Below, in pieces: positions 14,527-23,713 of a stretch of 42,527 bases of DNA. The position numbers were made by a program, and so were the translations under genes. Numbering within the stretch: the first letter of the stretch is position 1; every line of letters begins with the position of its first letter. The stretch lies in IMG/VR virus record IMGVR_UViG_3300034073_000825, positions 1 to 42,527 of that record. One strand, written 5' to 3'. Below the pieces are notes generated by a model. That model was not told where the DNA came from. It ran no database searches and saw only the letters and a list, made by a program, of their open reading frames with translations. The DNA comes from a virus.

Positions 14527-16331
14527 CAGCAGAAGAAGCATTGGTAAAAGTCCAAGAGGCATTGGACACCGAACGAGAAACGAAAGGGAAGAAACGATAC
14601 GACCTTCCACGTTATTCGTATTCGTATATCGATGCTGTTAAACAACGTGACCGAATCAGGGTTCACGCTGACCCCGACTATTTTCCTGACCTTATTTTTA
14701 ACAAGCGTTCACCGAACCAAACGGACGAACAATTCCGATATGTAAAGGAGAACTATCAATGTACCACTAATCCCGTGTGGCAGGACTTTCTGAACATCAT
14801 TGGTAAGTGTTTTATTGATACCAACTGGCAGATAATCTGGGATGAGGAGGGCGATGAGGCAGACTTTAAAAAGTACGTTACCGATGATCTACCTATCTAT
14901 GGAAGTTTGGAGACTTTCATCAAGGACGTTCTACCCCCTCTGAAAGAACAGGATGCAAATGGTGTGATTGCGGTCAGACCTTACAGATTTTCTTTCATCG
15001 AAACGGAGGAAGGTATCAAGATTGACGACCAAGAGCGTTTAAGTCCTACGGTATATTATCACCCATGCGAGAATGTCATATACTATCATGACGACTGGGC
15101 TTTGTGCATTGACGATGAGAAGTCAGAGGTCTTAGTTGCGGATAAGAAAAAGAAGGACGGGCGCGTGTATTATATGTACACGACCGAATCAATTTACAAG
15201 ATTATCCAAGTAGGCAAAAAAGAGGATAACAAGTACGCGGTTGCATGGCAATATGACCACAACGAAGGCAAAAAACCATGTACCAAGTTGAGGGGCGTTC
15301 CAATAATTAATTCACGTGGTGAGTTATACTGGGTTTCCCGTTTTTACTACGCTGTTCCTTTGCTCGATTTGGCATTGGCCAACAGGAATATCTTACAGGT
15401 TTCAATCAACAATTCGGTCTTTCCATTCCGCGTAATGATGGCAATGGATTGTGATTTCAAAGACCGTCAAGGATATTGCAACAAAGGGCGTTATACTTCA
15501 TACGAAGATGGTCACGAAATAGGGGCTTGTTCACATTGCAATGGAAGTGGAAACGCAATACCCGTTTCACCGTTGGGGGTTTACCTTTGGCAGCAACCGA
15601 GCGCGTTAGATAACAAAGGATTTCCAGCGAAACCAGTTGAGTATATTTCACCCGCTAACGACCCGTTGATTTTTGTCCGTGAACAGGTCGAAATAGACAC
15701 ACAAAAGGCACGGGCAATACTACACCTTCAAACGTCCAATTCAGATGTCAAAGGTTCAGAGAATCTTACGGCAACAGGGATGGCTTTGGACATGACCAAC
15801 CAATATTCGTTCATACGTTCGGAATCCGAGCAGATATTCGACCTATACGATTGGACACTTGATAGGATTGCATGGCAACGTTACGAAACATACGATGTTG
15901 TGCCTACTCTTATATATCCACAGTCTTTTGATTTTAGAACCGAGTTGGATATTTGGAATGAAATAAAAACAGCCCGTGAAAGCGAAGCGGCTCCGTATGT
16001 TATTTCTGAACTTTACTATAAGCTATTTAATAGCAGATTCGCATCAGACCCCGAAGCGCAGGCGAAGTTTGAAACGTTGATGGCAGCCGACCAACTATTT
16101 GCATTGTCTGACCAACAGATTGCACTTAGAAAAGCGGGTAATTCAATAGAAAACTGGCAGCTTACTTTACACCACTCAGGACTGCAATTGATAAACCAAA
16201 TCATTGAAGGTGATAATCAGTACTTGAAAAAAGAACTTGGCGACAGAACTAAATTGTTAGTTGACTTCGCTAAAAATAGTACATTTGTCAAAACTGAAAA
16301 CGTAATCCAATCTATACTTAATGGCCAATAA
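14523..16331 (+). CDS. portal protein, 602 aa
   Basis: Size, position before scaffold and capsid genes, and a helical C-terminal half with a long segment of repeated Asp, Gln and Leu (about 430-590) fit a portal, the dodecameric DNA gate of the head. About residues 309-343 contain four cysteines in CDFKDRQGYC and CSHCNGSG, a probable zinc-binding insertion. The start is the ATGA overlap at 14523. It overlaps the next gene by 11 bp. Confidence 0.75.
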   Translation: MTAEEALVKVQEALDTERETKGKKRYDLPRYSYSYIDAVKQRDRIRVHADPDYFPDLIFNKRSPNQTDEQFRYVKENYQCTTNPVWQDFLNIIGKCFIDTNWQIIWDEEGDEADFKKYVTDDLPIYGSLETFIKDVLPPLKEQDANGVIAVRPYRFSFIETEEGIKIDDQERLSPTVYYHPCENVIYYHDDWALCIDDEKSEVLVADKKKKDGRVYYMYTTESIYKIIQVGKKEDNKYAVAWQYDHNEGKKPCTKLRGVPIINSRGELYWVSRFYYAVPLLDLALANRNILQVSINNSVFPFRVMMAMDCDFKDRQGYCNKGRYTSYEDGHEIGACSHCNGSGNAIPVSPLGVYLWQQPSALDNKGFPAKPVEYISPANDPLIFVREQVEIDTQKARAILHLQTSNSDVKGSENLTATGMALDMTNQYSFIRSESEQIFDLYDWTLDRIAWQRYETYDVVPTLIYPQSFDFRTELDIWNEIKTARESEAAPYVISELYYKLFNSRFASDPEAQAKFETLMAADQLFALSDQQIALRKAGNSIENWQLTLHHSGLQLINQIIEGDNQYLKKELGDRTKLLVDFAKNSTFVKTENVIQSILNGQ

Positions 16332-16620
16332 CACTCTGATCAGAGTTCTAACGGGCAAAAGAGCACATCCAAGATTCTTCACGTATCAAGCCATAATCGG
16401 GACTTATTTTTCCCGTTTGGAGAAGATACACGGAGTTGTGGAAATTGCCGACCCCGAACTTGAAACAAAACTAACCAAAGAACAATTGAACGAGGTGTAT
16501 AACAGGTTTCCGCATTTGAAACCGATAACAAACCTGCCACCCGAACCCGAATCACTTGGAGATGTTGATATAACACCGAAACGCAAAAGAAAAACAAAAA
16601 CAGAAGAAGATGGAAATTAA
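16321..16620 (+). CDS. hypothetical head-operon protein, 99 aa
   Basis: Lies between portal and scaffold and overlaps both by 11 bp. The N-terminus is basic (LIRVLTGKRAHPRFF), and the C-terminus has a Pro/Glu linker and ends in PKRKRKTKTEEDGN. It may bind portal or DNA. No family is recognised. Confidence 0.6.
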   Translation: MANNTLIRVLTGKRAHPRFFTYQAIIGTYFSRLEKIHGVVEIADPELETKLTKEQLNEVYNRFPHLKPITNLPPEPESLGDVDITPKRKRKTKTEEDGN

Positions 16621-17365
16621 AGACCTAAAGGAATTTTTGGGAGTTGATGCCGATAACATTGATTCATTCAAAGAAGCATTCAACAAGAAGTATGTACCAA
16701 CCGAAACCCACTCAAAGACGTTGGGCGAGATAAACGGCAAAGTAACGCACGAGATAAAAAAGGCGTTCAAGGGAATAGGCGTAGAGGTCACTTCTGACGA
16801 ACTAAAGGACAAGTCACTAACTGAAATTCCTGCACTCGTTTCTGAAAAGGTAAAGGCGCGGTTTGAGGAACTTGAATCAGCTACCAAACTGACCAAAGAG
16901 CAGATTGAGGAAAAGGTAGGTAAAGACCTATCCAAGTACAAGCAGCAACTGGCAGACCTTACGACCATTCACGAAACGACCAAACACGAATATGAAAGTT
17001 TCAAACAGAATGTCGAAACCGAAAAGCGCAACTTCGTAATAAACTCGAAGAAATCAAGCGTTATCGGTGGTCTGAAATTCTCAGAGGCCGCTAACGAGTT
17101 TTCCCGCAAAGGATGGGAGGTGTCATTGAATGAGAAGTACGCATTTGACATTGACGGAGAGAACTACGTTGTAAGAGATGCCAAAGGAAACATCGTACCT
17201 TCAACTATCAAAGCTGGTGAAGCTGCCACTTATGAGGAGATTATCGAAAAGGAATTTAAACAAAGTGGACTTGGCGCGGTTGTAAATCCAAATAAAGTTA
17301 CTACATTTGTAACGCCTACTGTTCAACAACCTGCAAACGGCAGAAAGTTAGCACCAAGGCATTAG
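16610..17365 (+). CDS. scaffold protein, 251 aa
   Basis: A highly charged, mostly helical protein located directly before the major capsid gene, the usual place of a scaffold. Coiled coil is predicted for about residues 80-140 (ATKLTKEQIEEKV, KYKQQLADLTTIHE). A short globular region with DGENYVVRDAKGNIVP precedes an unstructured Pro/Gln end and a basic terminus (GRKLAPRH) that could bind the capsid shell. No protease motif was seen. Confidence 0.7.
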   Translation: MEIKDLKEFLGVDADNIDSFKEAFNKKYVPTETHSKTLGEINGKVTHEIKKAFKGIGVEVTSDELKDKSLTEIPALVSEKVKARFEELESATKLTKEQIEEKVGKDLSKYKQQLADLTTIHETTKHEYESFKQNVETEKRNFVINSKKSSVIGGLKFSEAANEFSRKGWEVSLNEKYAFDIDGENYVVRDAKGNIVPSTIKAGEAATYEEIIEKEFKQSGLGAVVNPNKVTTFVTPTVQQPANGRKLAPRH

Positions 17366-17380
17366 GGCGTGACTTCCCGT

Positions 17381-17437
17381 AAAAGGTCTTGAGGCGCATC
17401 TTTCGGCCAACTGGAAGAATCAAATCACAGACCTTTT
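17381..17437 (+). promoter_or_regulatory. stem-loop leader of the major capsid gene
   Basis: AAAAGGTCT (17381-17389) and AGACCTTTT (17429-17437) are perfect inverted 9-mers. The 3' arm ends 3 bp before the capsid ATG at 17441, so folding of the mRNA would place the start codon at the foot of the stem. It may set translation rate or stability of the most abundant virion protein. Confidence 0.5.
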
Positions 17438-17440
17438 ATC

Positions 17441-18520
17441 ATGTCTTACGGACTTTGTGAAATCGTAGATTGCGCGGTCGTGCAAAAGAAGCTCGATGAG
17501 GCTTTCCTGACCGCCAACAATATGCAGCCTGAAAACCTGCCTTTCCTTAATTATGTGATGTCAGCCGAAAACCGCGCTGCATCAAACATCGAACTGACAA
17601 CCAATCGCTCTAAGAAGCATACGGTACAGGTTATCTATGACCAACCTCTTTTGACCTCTCAGGTTAAAACGAACGGATCAGGATGTACTGCCACCCGCGA
17701 AGAGTGCGACACGTATCAGACCTACACATTCGATGAGAACGAGAACATCTATCTTGACCTGACTCTAAGCCCTTCCGACCTTGTCGGAACTTGCGAAGAG
17801 AACTCAGCGTTTATCGCGCGTAAGGTTCAGAAGATGATAACTGCGCTCAAAGAAACGCTGTCTGAAAACCTTGCCGCTTCTGTTGCTGGTCAATTGGGTG
17901 GATGGTCAGCCGACACCGCGAACATTGACGGTACTAACCTTACTGCTGGTGGAATCCTTCAAGTGAACACTACTTTGGACGGCACTCCAAGAATCCCTAA
18001 TACTGCCTTGTTTGAGCAGATTTCAAGGGCTTTGGAAATGTCACGTATCTACCAAGCTGGTGTATTTGGTGGTAACGACCTTGTTTCTTTCATGCGTAGA
18101 GCAATGGCGGGTGGTACTGATTACCTCGGATATGACTTGATGCAAATGTTGGCTAAGTTCGGTGTTGGCACAGCCTACGACCGTCATTTGGCTGCTGAAC
18201 TTGCATCTGTGAAGGCCACTAACCTTGCGGTTGGTATCGGCGCAATTGCTCCAGTAGGTTTCTCACTTTACGAGAACGAAGCAAACAAGATGGCGGATAG
18301 CACTAATATTGCTGACACCATTTATGACCCTGCAACTGGAATCAAGTTCGATTACCGTATGCAGCGTTTGTGTGACGATTGGAACATTCAGATACGTGCC
18401 ACGTATCAGTTCTACACATGGCCTGATGACCTTTACCAAGTAGGTTCTAACTTCTACGGAGTTAAATCACTTGCAGGAATCGAGGTAACTTGTAACGACT
18501 TGCAGCCTTGCGCATCGTAA
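17441..18520 (+). CDS. major capsid protein, 359 aa
   Basis: Follows the scaffold gene, has its own leader stem and is followed by a strong terminator, as expected for the most highly expressed gene. Size fits an HK97-fold capsid protein. The middle has QKMITALKETLSENLAASVA, a long spine-like helix, then a glycine/threonine-rich beta region and DYRMQRLCDDWNIQIRATYQ near the end. Cysteines are frequent at the N-terminus. The call rests on position and size. Confidence 0.75.
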   Translation: MSYGLCEIVDCAVVQKKLDEAFLTANNMQPENLPFLNYVMSAENRAASNIELTTNRSKKHTVQVIYDQPLLTSQVKTNGSGCTATREECDTYQTYTFDENENIYLDLTLSPSDLVGTCEENSAFIARKVQKMITALKETLSENLAASVAGQLGGWSADTANIDGTNLTAGGILQVNTTLDGTPRIPNTALFEQISRALEMSRIYQAGVFGGNDLVSFMRRAMAGGTDYLGYDLMQMLAKFGVGTAYDRHLAAELASVKATNLAVGIGAIAPVGFSLYENEANKMADSTNIADTIYDPATGIKFDYRMQRLCDDWNIQIRATYQFYTWPDDLYQVGSNFYGVKSLAGIEVTCNDLQPCAS

Positions 18521-18540
18521 GTTAACGCAACATTAAAAGA

Positions 18541-18568
18541 AAGCCCTGCCTAACGGTGGGGCTTTTTT
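18541..18568 (+). terminator. intrinsic terminator of the capsid operon
   Basis: AAGCCC and GGGCTT pair, with an inner CC/GG pair around TAAC (18541-18546, 18559-18564), followed by TTTTAT. It lies 20 bp after the capsid stop and overlaps the 3' end of the convergent HTH gene. Confidence 0.85.
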
Positions 18569-18756
18569 ATTTGGTATTGTCCATAGATTTCACCGTTGCG
18601 CTCAATCATTGTCGTTTCGATGTTGTGCTTCTTGCGTAGCCTGTTAATGACCGAACTGAGGCGGTAAACACCGTAAAGTTCAATCGCCTGTAAACCAGTC
18701 AAAGGCTTACCGCTCAATAGGTGGTTTTCAATCTGCTTGTGTTTTGAATCTGTCAT
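18550..18756 (-). CDS. helix-turn-helix protein, 68 aa
   Basis: Read leftward from ATG at 18756: MTDSKHKQIENHLLSGKPLT, then GLQAIELYGVYRLSSVINRL, a winged-helix or HTH-like pattern with a probable recognition helix, and a beta hairpin (NGEIYGQYQI). It is the only leftward gene in the head region. It could be a DNA-binding regulator and is one candidate for binding the O1-O8 palindromes. An upstream ATG at 18792 would run through hairpin element B, so I prefer 18756. Confidence 0.65.
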   Translation of the reverse strand: MTDSKHKQIENHLLSGKPLTGLQAIELYGVYRLSSVINRLRKKHNIETTMIERNGEIYGQYQIKKPHR

Positions 18757-18766
18757 GGTTGTAGTT

Positions 18767-18824
18767 TTTATCCAACTGAGGATATATGCCATTGAAACGT
18801 CACATATCCGATATGTTGGATAAA
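18767..18824. repeat. AAC-hairpin-GTT element B
   Basis: Outer arms TTTATCCAAC and GTTGGATAAA (18767-18776, 18815-18824) pair perfectly over 10 bp. The inner arms GGATATATGCC and GTCACATATCC pair with few mismatches around the loop ATTGAAAC. Its GTT is 48 bp upstream of operator O3. It also lies in the upstream region of the leftward HTH gene. Confidence 0.8.
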
Positions 18825-18862
18825 GTTAAACCACCTTTTCATAACCACCAAATTTTACACTA

Positions 18863-18881
18863 ATTTAGAACGATTCTAAAT
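18863..18881. promoter_or_regulatory. operator O3 with -7-like box
   Basis: ATTTAGAACGATTCTAAAT is followed after 2 bp by TATCTTTA (18884-18891), close to the TAnnTTTG box, and then the ATG at 18896. The palindrome occupies the place where a -33 box would be, so a bound protein would either replace or block sigma contact. Confidence 0.8.
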
Positions 18882-18895
18882 AGTATCTTTACATC

Positions 18896-19876
18896 ATGGA
18901 GTGCTTGGCAAATACAATCGGACTGCGCGGAGGTTGTGAGGACATCTCAACTACTGCCGACCTTTATTTAGATACTAAGGTTACTTACCGTGAACTATCC
19001 GCGTTCATCGACCAGAACGACCATCTATCGGTTTCCGATTTGTTCTCGAAACTACGTACACAGGCATCAAAAGAGGTTGTTAATGAAGTGAACGCACACA
19101 TGAGGGGTTCATACGTTGCTAAGACCATAATTGACAATCAAAAGGTAGGCGACACCAATACCACGTTGACCGCAAGCCCTGCCGTTGCTAAACTGAAGGG
19201 AATCAGGTTCGAGCAATACCGAGGCGAGTACGAACTTCTTTACAGAATAACCAAAATCGGTTTCATTGGAAGCTACACGGGAAACGTGACCGTAACGTAT
19301 TACGATGGTATTACGGGTCAATCGTTAGCTACTGACACCATTGCTGCCGTATCGGGTCAACTCGTTGAAACAGTCGTTAACAGGGTATTCAGAAAAGAGG
19401 TTATTACAATCGCTTACGATGCCACCGCTATAAACGCCTATCAGACCTATCCAAGCTATTACCGAGCGTGTTATACGTGTCCACCTAACCGTGTCAATTC
19501 CTATTGTTCGGCTATTCCTATCACGGCTCCAGTAGGTTCACCATTGAGTTATACATCTACAAACGAAATGGGCGGCCTGTACATTTGGCTCAACATGGAA
19601 TGTGACCACGAAACTTGGATGTGCGAGATTAAGCAACATTTGGGAATGCCTATGTTGTATAAAGTAGCGGAGTTGGCAATTGAATACGCATTGCATACGG
19701 GAAGGGCAAATACTAACGTTGTGCGTGACTACGACCGATTGAAAGAAAGGCAATCAATGTACCATGAACAGTATCAAAGTTCAATGAAACGGGCTTTGAG
19801 CGCAATCAGTTTACCGAACGATAATCTTTGTTTCGTATGCAGAAGGACAAACAGGATAGGGGTTCAGATACCTTAA
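18896..19876 (+). CDS. putative virion protein, head-tail region, 326 aa
   Basis: First gene behind operator O3, after the capsid gene and before a neck-type gene. The N-terminal 60 residues are helical, the middle is a beta-rich domain (RITKIGFIGSYTGNVTVTYY), then CYTCPPNRVNSYC and a helical C-terminal part (LKERQSMYHEQYQSSMKRAL). I infer a head-tail connector or capsid-associated protein from the position; no family is recognised. Confidence 0.6.
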   Translation: MECLANTIGLRGGCEDISTTADLYLDTKVTYRELSAFIDQNDHLSVSDLFSKLRTQASKEVVNEVNAHMRGSYVAKTIIDNQKVGDTNTTLTASPAVAKLKGIRFEQYRGEYELLYRITKIGFIGSYTGNVTVTYYDGITGQSLATDTIAAVSGQLVETVVNRVFRKEVITIAYDATAINAYQTYPSYYRACYTCPPNRVNSYCSAIPITAPVGSPLSYTSTNEMGGLYIWLNMECDHETWMCEIKQHLGMPMLYKVAELAIEYALHTGRANTNVVRDYDRLKERQSMYHEQYQSSMKRALSAISLPNDNLCFVCRRTNRIGVQIP

Positions 19877-19974
19877 GAGTTAGGAATAAGAGTTGTGAGT
19901 ACATCACATCTTTGGCCTTCTGTCCTATTGTCGGTGGGTTTCACAATCGTGTGTTCGTGCTATGGCTCAATTGA
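19837..19974 (+). CDS. possible small gene, 45 aa
   Basis: An open frame starting MQKDKQDRGSDTLRVRNKSC fills the 85-bp gap between its two neighbours and overlaps both ends. A hydrophobic C-terminal part (FHNRVFVLWLN) is visible. It is out of frame with both neighbours. There is no supporting motif, so it may be chance. Confidence 0.3.
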   Translation: MQKDKQDRGSDTLRVRNKSCEYITSLAFCPIVGGFHNRVFVLWLN

Positions 19975-20507
19975 CCACTCAGCAGTTCATTGCTAAACTA
20001 AGGGAGCAACAAAAGCAACTCTACAAACCGTTGGCTATTGCGGCTCAGTCAGTACACGCTGACCGAATGTTTAGGATATTCGATACTGGAACCGTTGCCC
20101 GTGGTTACGATAAGACTCAGGAACTTTGGGTGGCTGACGACAAGCTACGGAAACAAGGTAGTCACATCGGTAAGACTGGGAAACGCATCAAAACCACGTA
20201 CTTCAAATCTTACTACGACCTCAAACAGAAGCAAGGCTTTGACCCGAACGAGGTTAATTTCCGACTTACGAACGACCTTCAATCTGACTTAGCAAACAGT
20301 CAAAAGACCAACTCAACAGCGTTGAATGTAGGTCAGGTTATCAAGGTGTCAAACAGACTTTACCAAGAAGCATTGAGGCGACCTAAGAACGCTGAAAAAC
20401 TTGAAGGACTTGAAAGCCGATTTGGGCCATTTACCAAGTTCACGCAAGCCGAACGCAAGAAGTTCAATGATATTATTGAATTTGAAATGCGGAAGTTGCT
20501 AACGTAG
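19962..20507 (+). CDS. putative neck / head-tail joining protein, 181 aa
   Basis: A basic, helical protein lying between a connector-type gene and the large fibre gene. FIAKLREQQKQLYKPLAIAA at the N-terminus and the segment TALNVGQVIKVSNRLYQEAL suit head-closure or neck proteins of the HK97 gp10 class, but the assignment is by context. Its stop lies inside hairpin element C. Confidence 0.5.
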   Translation: MAQLTTQQFIAKLREQQKQLYKPLAIAAQSVHADRMFRIFDTGTVARGYDKTQELWVADDKLRKQGSHIGKTGKRIKTTYFKSYYDLKQKQGFDPNEVNFRLTNDLQSDLANSQKTNSTALNVGQVIKVSNRLYQEALRRPKNAEKLEGLESRFGPFTKFTQAERKKFNDIIEFEMRKLLT

Positions 20508-20548
20508 GCTATGTGCCATTGAAACGGCACATAGCCAATAGTTAGCAA
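20496..20548. repeat. AAC-hairpin-GTT element C
   Basis: Outer arms TTGCTAAC and GTTAGCAA (20496-20503, 20541-20548) are perfect 8-mers. The inner arms GGCTATGTGCC and GGCACATAGCC are perfect 11-mers around the loop ATTGAAAC. Its GTT lies 48 bp upstream of operator O4. This is the clearest member of the family. Confidence 0.85.
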
Positions 20549-20588
20549 AATTAAATCACGCCTATCACATATCCTAATTTTTACCGTT

Positions 20589-20617
20589 ATTTAGAACGAT
20601 TCTAAATAGTATCTTTG
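20589..20617 (+). promoter_or_regulatory. operator O4 with -7 box
   Basis: ATTTAGAACGATTCTAAAT (20589-20607) is followed after 2 bp by a perfect TATCTTTG -7 box (20610-20617); the ATG of the giant fibre gene is at 20623. The layout equals O3. The transcript leader would be a few bases at most. Confidence 0.85.
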
Positions 20618-20622
20618 TTGTT

Positions 20623-23445
20623 ATGGTTCAAGGTATCATTGACATTCTTAACGCAAAGTTACAAGCCAACGGACGTATCGAAACGCGTTACTGTTTGGCG
20701 GAAAACCGCGAATCAGGCGATGGACTTTCAGTGCCTTATACCTATGGTGGAAAAGGCGAATATCGACCCGTTGACATTGGCAATCCGTCATTGAGTTGGT
20801 GGAAGTTGACCGACCGACCAAGCTACGACACGACCGTTGGAAAGTACACGGTAAGCCGAAGAACAGCGACCTATCCTCTTCGTTTGGTGGCAATGTTCAA
20901 ACGTTTGGAATCAACACAAGATGACACCTTCACGCCTTCGTGGTTTGCTGACGATGTTTCAAACCTTCTGACATTCGATAATGGAGACCTGAAGACTGCG
21001 CTAAAAGCAATACGCACCAAGTCAAGAGTAACATCGGTTGACGTTGATTCAACACGGATTTGGAAAGATGAATTTTCAACTCCTGTAAAAGATTTGGATT
21101 ATCGTTACGCTTTGGTGGCGTTCGATATTTCCGTTGAGGTTGAGGCGAACTTGGACTGCTGGGAGAATGAGTGTGACTACGACCCCGATATTCTTCACAT
21201 ATTCGATTTCTGCGATGACGGTACTTTCAACCGATTGACTGAAACACAAAGAGATTGTTTAGAGGCTCGTTTGTGCGAATGTGCTGACGTTACCATTGAA
21301 GTCAACGGAACACAGGTTGATACGGCTGCGACGGGAACGACTTACGATCTGTTGATTGAAGATAGCGCAGGCAACCCCGTAGGAACTTCTGCTAACCCTT
21401 CTGTCATTGGAGATTCTACCATCACAATCAACGGCTCGTCTTTAGGTGCAGGTGGGCAGATACTGGCGCAAGGAAGTCGAGACATTTCTGTTAAGCAGGG
21501 CGGAGTTCTAACAGGCGCGTGGAACGGAGTTGAGTGGGAGATTCCCGAAGCAGAATTCCAAATTGTGCTTACCATATCAAACCATACCCCCGTATTCGGG
21601 GATTCCATCACCCTTGAGGTCACCTCCCCAAGTGCAACCCTCACAGGAGCCGAATGGTATGTTGATGGTATTTTGGTAGCTAGTGGCCTATCAGTCTCTT
21701 GGAGCACAGATTATCTGTATGGGGAGTTTGAGGTTAAGTGTGTCGCCACCGATGGTTCTATTTATGTGGAGGAGACAGATACCATCGAGATAGTAGTCCG
21801 TCCGTATGAACGCCCCGAAGATTGGTTGGATATTGATAGTTTGGTATCTTCAGGAGATGAGAAAATAGTTGGATTGTTTGCGGTCTTTGATTCTGTTTCC
21901 AACTATGTTGCGTTTAGATGCCAAGGTAATTATACCGTTGATTGGGGTGATGGAACGGTAACTAACCATACATCGAACACAACGGCAGAACATTCCTACT
22001 CTTATGCATCATTCAGTTCTTCTACTGATTGTTCAAGAGGTTATAGACAAGCCATCATCACCATCACCCCGCAGGTAGGTCAGAATCTAACGACCTTTAA
22101 CGTTAATTCTTACCGACATTCAGCGATTACTTGGTTGTATAACGAGCAGTGGCTGGACGTAAAAATCTCAGGTTCTAATCTATCAACCATTGCAATGTCG
22201 TCTAACACGACAAAGTATTTCATGATGTTGGAGAAGTTTGTGTACGTGGGTTCAACAGCATCAACAGTTTATCAGGGCTTGATTTCGGGTAATCAAAGTC
22301 TTAGACACCTAGAAATACCACCAATAACTGGTTCCTATTATGGGATTCTACAAAATTGCACGAATCTTGAGTATTTCAACCACGATTTTAGTGGGGCTAC
22401 TACTGTTAGATTGGCTTTTAGTTCTTCGGGATTAAGATACTTAAACGCTGATTTATACAATGTTGGAGCTAATGGTTTCATATCCGCATTCCAACAAGCA
22501 AATTCATTGTTGAATTGTGACCTAATAGCCCCAGTAAACACCAGCTACAGTTCCTCTTTTGATAGGTGTTATTCGCTTAGAAAGGCAGTTCTCACAGGCG
22601 GAAAACCTACCAGTGCCGATAGGTTATTCTATAGTTGTTCTTCGTTAGAAATACCGCCTGACGGACTTGATTGTACTGCGATTACTGATGCCAATGCTAT
22701 GTTCAGTCTTTGTACTGCATTGAAGAGAAATTTAGCAGGCACATTTTCAGTGTGTACGAATATGTCAGCAATGTATAGTGACTGTAGGAATATTATAGAG
22801 ATAGAGATGTTCGATATGAGTGCCTGTCAAAATGCATCCACAATGTTTGCCTTTTGTTATGGATTAAAAATAGTTCCTACATTAGATACGTCAAGTGTGA
22901 CTAACACCTATGCAATGTTTGCGTATTGCTATTCATTGGTTGAGGTAGGTAACTTTGACTTTTCATCAGTTACTAGATGGGGTCAACCGAACTCAGGCGC
23001 ATTCTTTAGTTGTTTATCATTAACTGAATTACCTACACTTGATTGTTCAGGTACATCTACAGATGCATATGGGTTATTCAGGGCGTTTCAAAATATGGTC
23101 TCACTTAGGAAGTTGAATCTTTCCAACACAGGAGCAATTACAGGCTGGCGAGAGTTCTGCCGAGGTAATTTTGCCCTACAAGAAATAGGTCCTTGTGATA
23201 TGGGTGCCGCAACCGAACTGTCATTAGCATTCAATGCTTGTTACAACCTCAGAAGAATGCAGGGCACGGGCATAAAAGTAACTGTATCTTTTCAAGGATG
23301 TGCATTGGATGCTACTGCAATAGATGAGATTTTTACAAATCTTGCTGTTGTAGTTGGCCAAACGATCACTGTATCGCAAACTCCGGGGGCGGCTACGTGC
23401 AATACGGCAATCGCCACAGGAAAAGGTTGGACAGTAGTAACCTAA
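20623..23445 (+). CDS. giant virion fibre with PKD-like and leucine-rich repeat domains, 940 aa
   Basis: Residues 1-210 form a compact head-tail or tail-completion-like domain. About 220-315 is a short fibre module ending WNGVEWEIPE. About 315-395 is an Ig/PKD-like domain, and YTVDWGDGTVTNHTSN (about 425-440) carries the WGDGT signature. From about 540 to 900 the protein consists of BspA-type (DUF285) leucine-rich repeats of roughly 22-25 residues with CxxL and MFxxCxxL units. These repeats are known from adhesins. The gene has its own operator O4. The repeat part looks more AT-rich than the 5' part, which may point to a transferred segment. Confidence 0.75.
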   Translation: MVQGIIDILNAKLQANGRIETRYCLAENRESGDGLSVPYTYGGKGEYRPVDIGNPSLSWWKLTDRPSYDTTVGKYTVSRRTATYPLRLVAMFKRLESTQDDTFTPSWFADDVSNLLTFDNGDLKTALKAIRTKSRVTSVDVDSTRIWKDEFSTPVKDLDYRYALVAFDISVEVEANLDCWENECDYDPDILHIFDFCDDGTFNRLTETQRDCLEARLCECADVTIEVNGTQVDTAATGTTYDLLIEDSAGNPVGTSANPSVIGDSTITINGSSLGAGGQILAQGSRDISVKQGGVLTGAWNGVEWEIPEAEFQIVLTISNHTPVFGDSITLEVTSPSATLTGAEWYVDGILVASGLSVSWSTDYLYGEFEVKCVATDGSIYVEETDTIEIVVRPYERPEDWLDIDSLVSSGDEKIVGLFAVFDSVSNYVAFRCQGNYTVDWGDGTVTNHTSNTTAEHSYSYASFSSSTDCSRGYRQAIITITPQVGQNLTTFNVNSYRHSAITWLYNEQWLDVKISGSNLSTIAMSSNTTKYFMMLEKFVYVGSTASTVYQGLISGNQSLRHLEIPPITGSYYGILQNCTNLEYFNHDFSGATTVRLAFSSSGLRYLNADLYNVGANGFISAFQQANSLLNCDLIAPVNTSYSSSFDRCYSLRKAVLTGGKPTSADRLFYSCSSLEIPPDGLDCTAITDANAMFSLCTALKRNLAGTFSVCTNMSAMYSDCRNIIEIEMFDMSACQNASTMFAFCYGLKIVPTLDTSSVTNTYAMFAYCYSLVEVGNFDFSSVTRWGQPNSGAFFSCLSLTELPTLDCSGTSTDAYGLFRAFQNMVSLRKLNLSNTGAITGWREFCRGNFALQEIGPCDMGAATELSLAFNACYNLRRMQGTGIKVTVSFQGCALDATAIDEIFTNLAVVVGQTITVSQTPGAATCNTAIATGKGWTVVT

Positions 23446-23452
23446 GAGTAAC

Positions 23453-23713
23453 ATGGACACATCAGGATTTTACAAGCAGTTAGAAGACGGCTCTTGGCTA
23501 TTTGGAGAGACAGTTAGAGGAGCTTATGGTGCTTGGGTACTATCTAGGGATAATCATACAGAGTTTGAGTATCCTTACGAAGGTTGGACGTGGTTTGACG
23601 AAGCCCCGCAGGAGTATTTGGAATGGCAAATATTCACTCGTATTCTTTCTGACGCAGAAATAGGCGTTGAAGCAGAAAAATTATTGTGGAAATGGAAAGG
23701 TCAAATTGCATGA
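23453..23713 (+). CDS. hypothetical protein after the fibre gene, 86 aa
   Basis: Begins MDTSGFYKQLEDGSWLFGE and is rich in Trp, Tyr and Glu. It lies 7 bp behind the giant fibre gene and is coupled to the next gene by ATGA. The position suits a fibre assembly chaperone or cap, but no family is recognised. Confidence 0.6.
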   Translation: MDTSGFYKQLEDGSWLFGETVRGAYGAWVLSRDNHTEFEYPYEGWTWFDEAPQEYLEWQIFTRILSDAEIGVEAEKLLWKWKGQIA

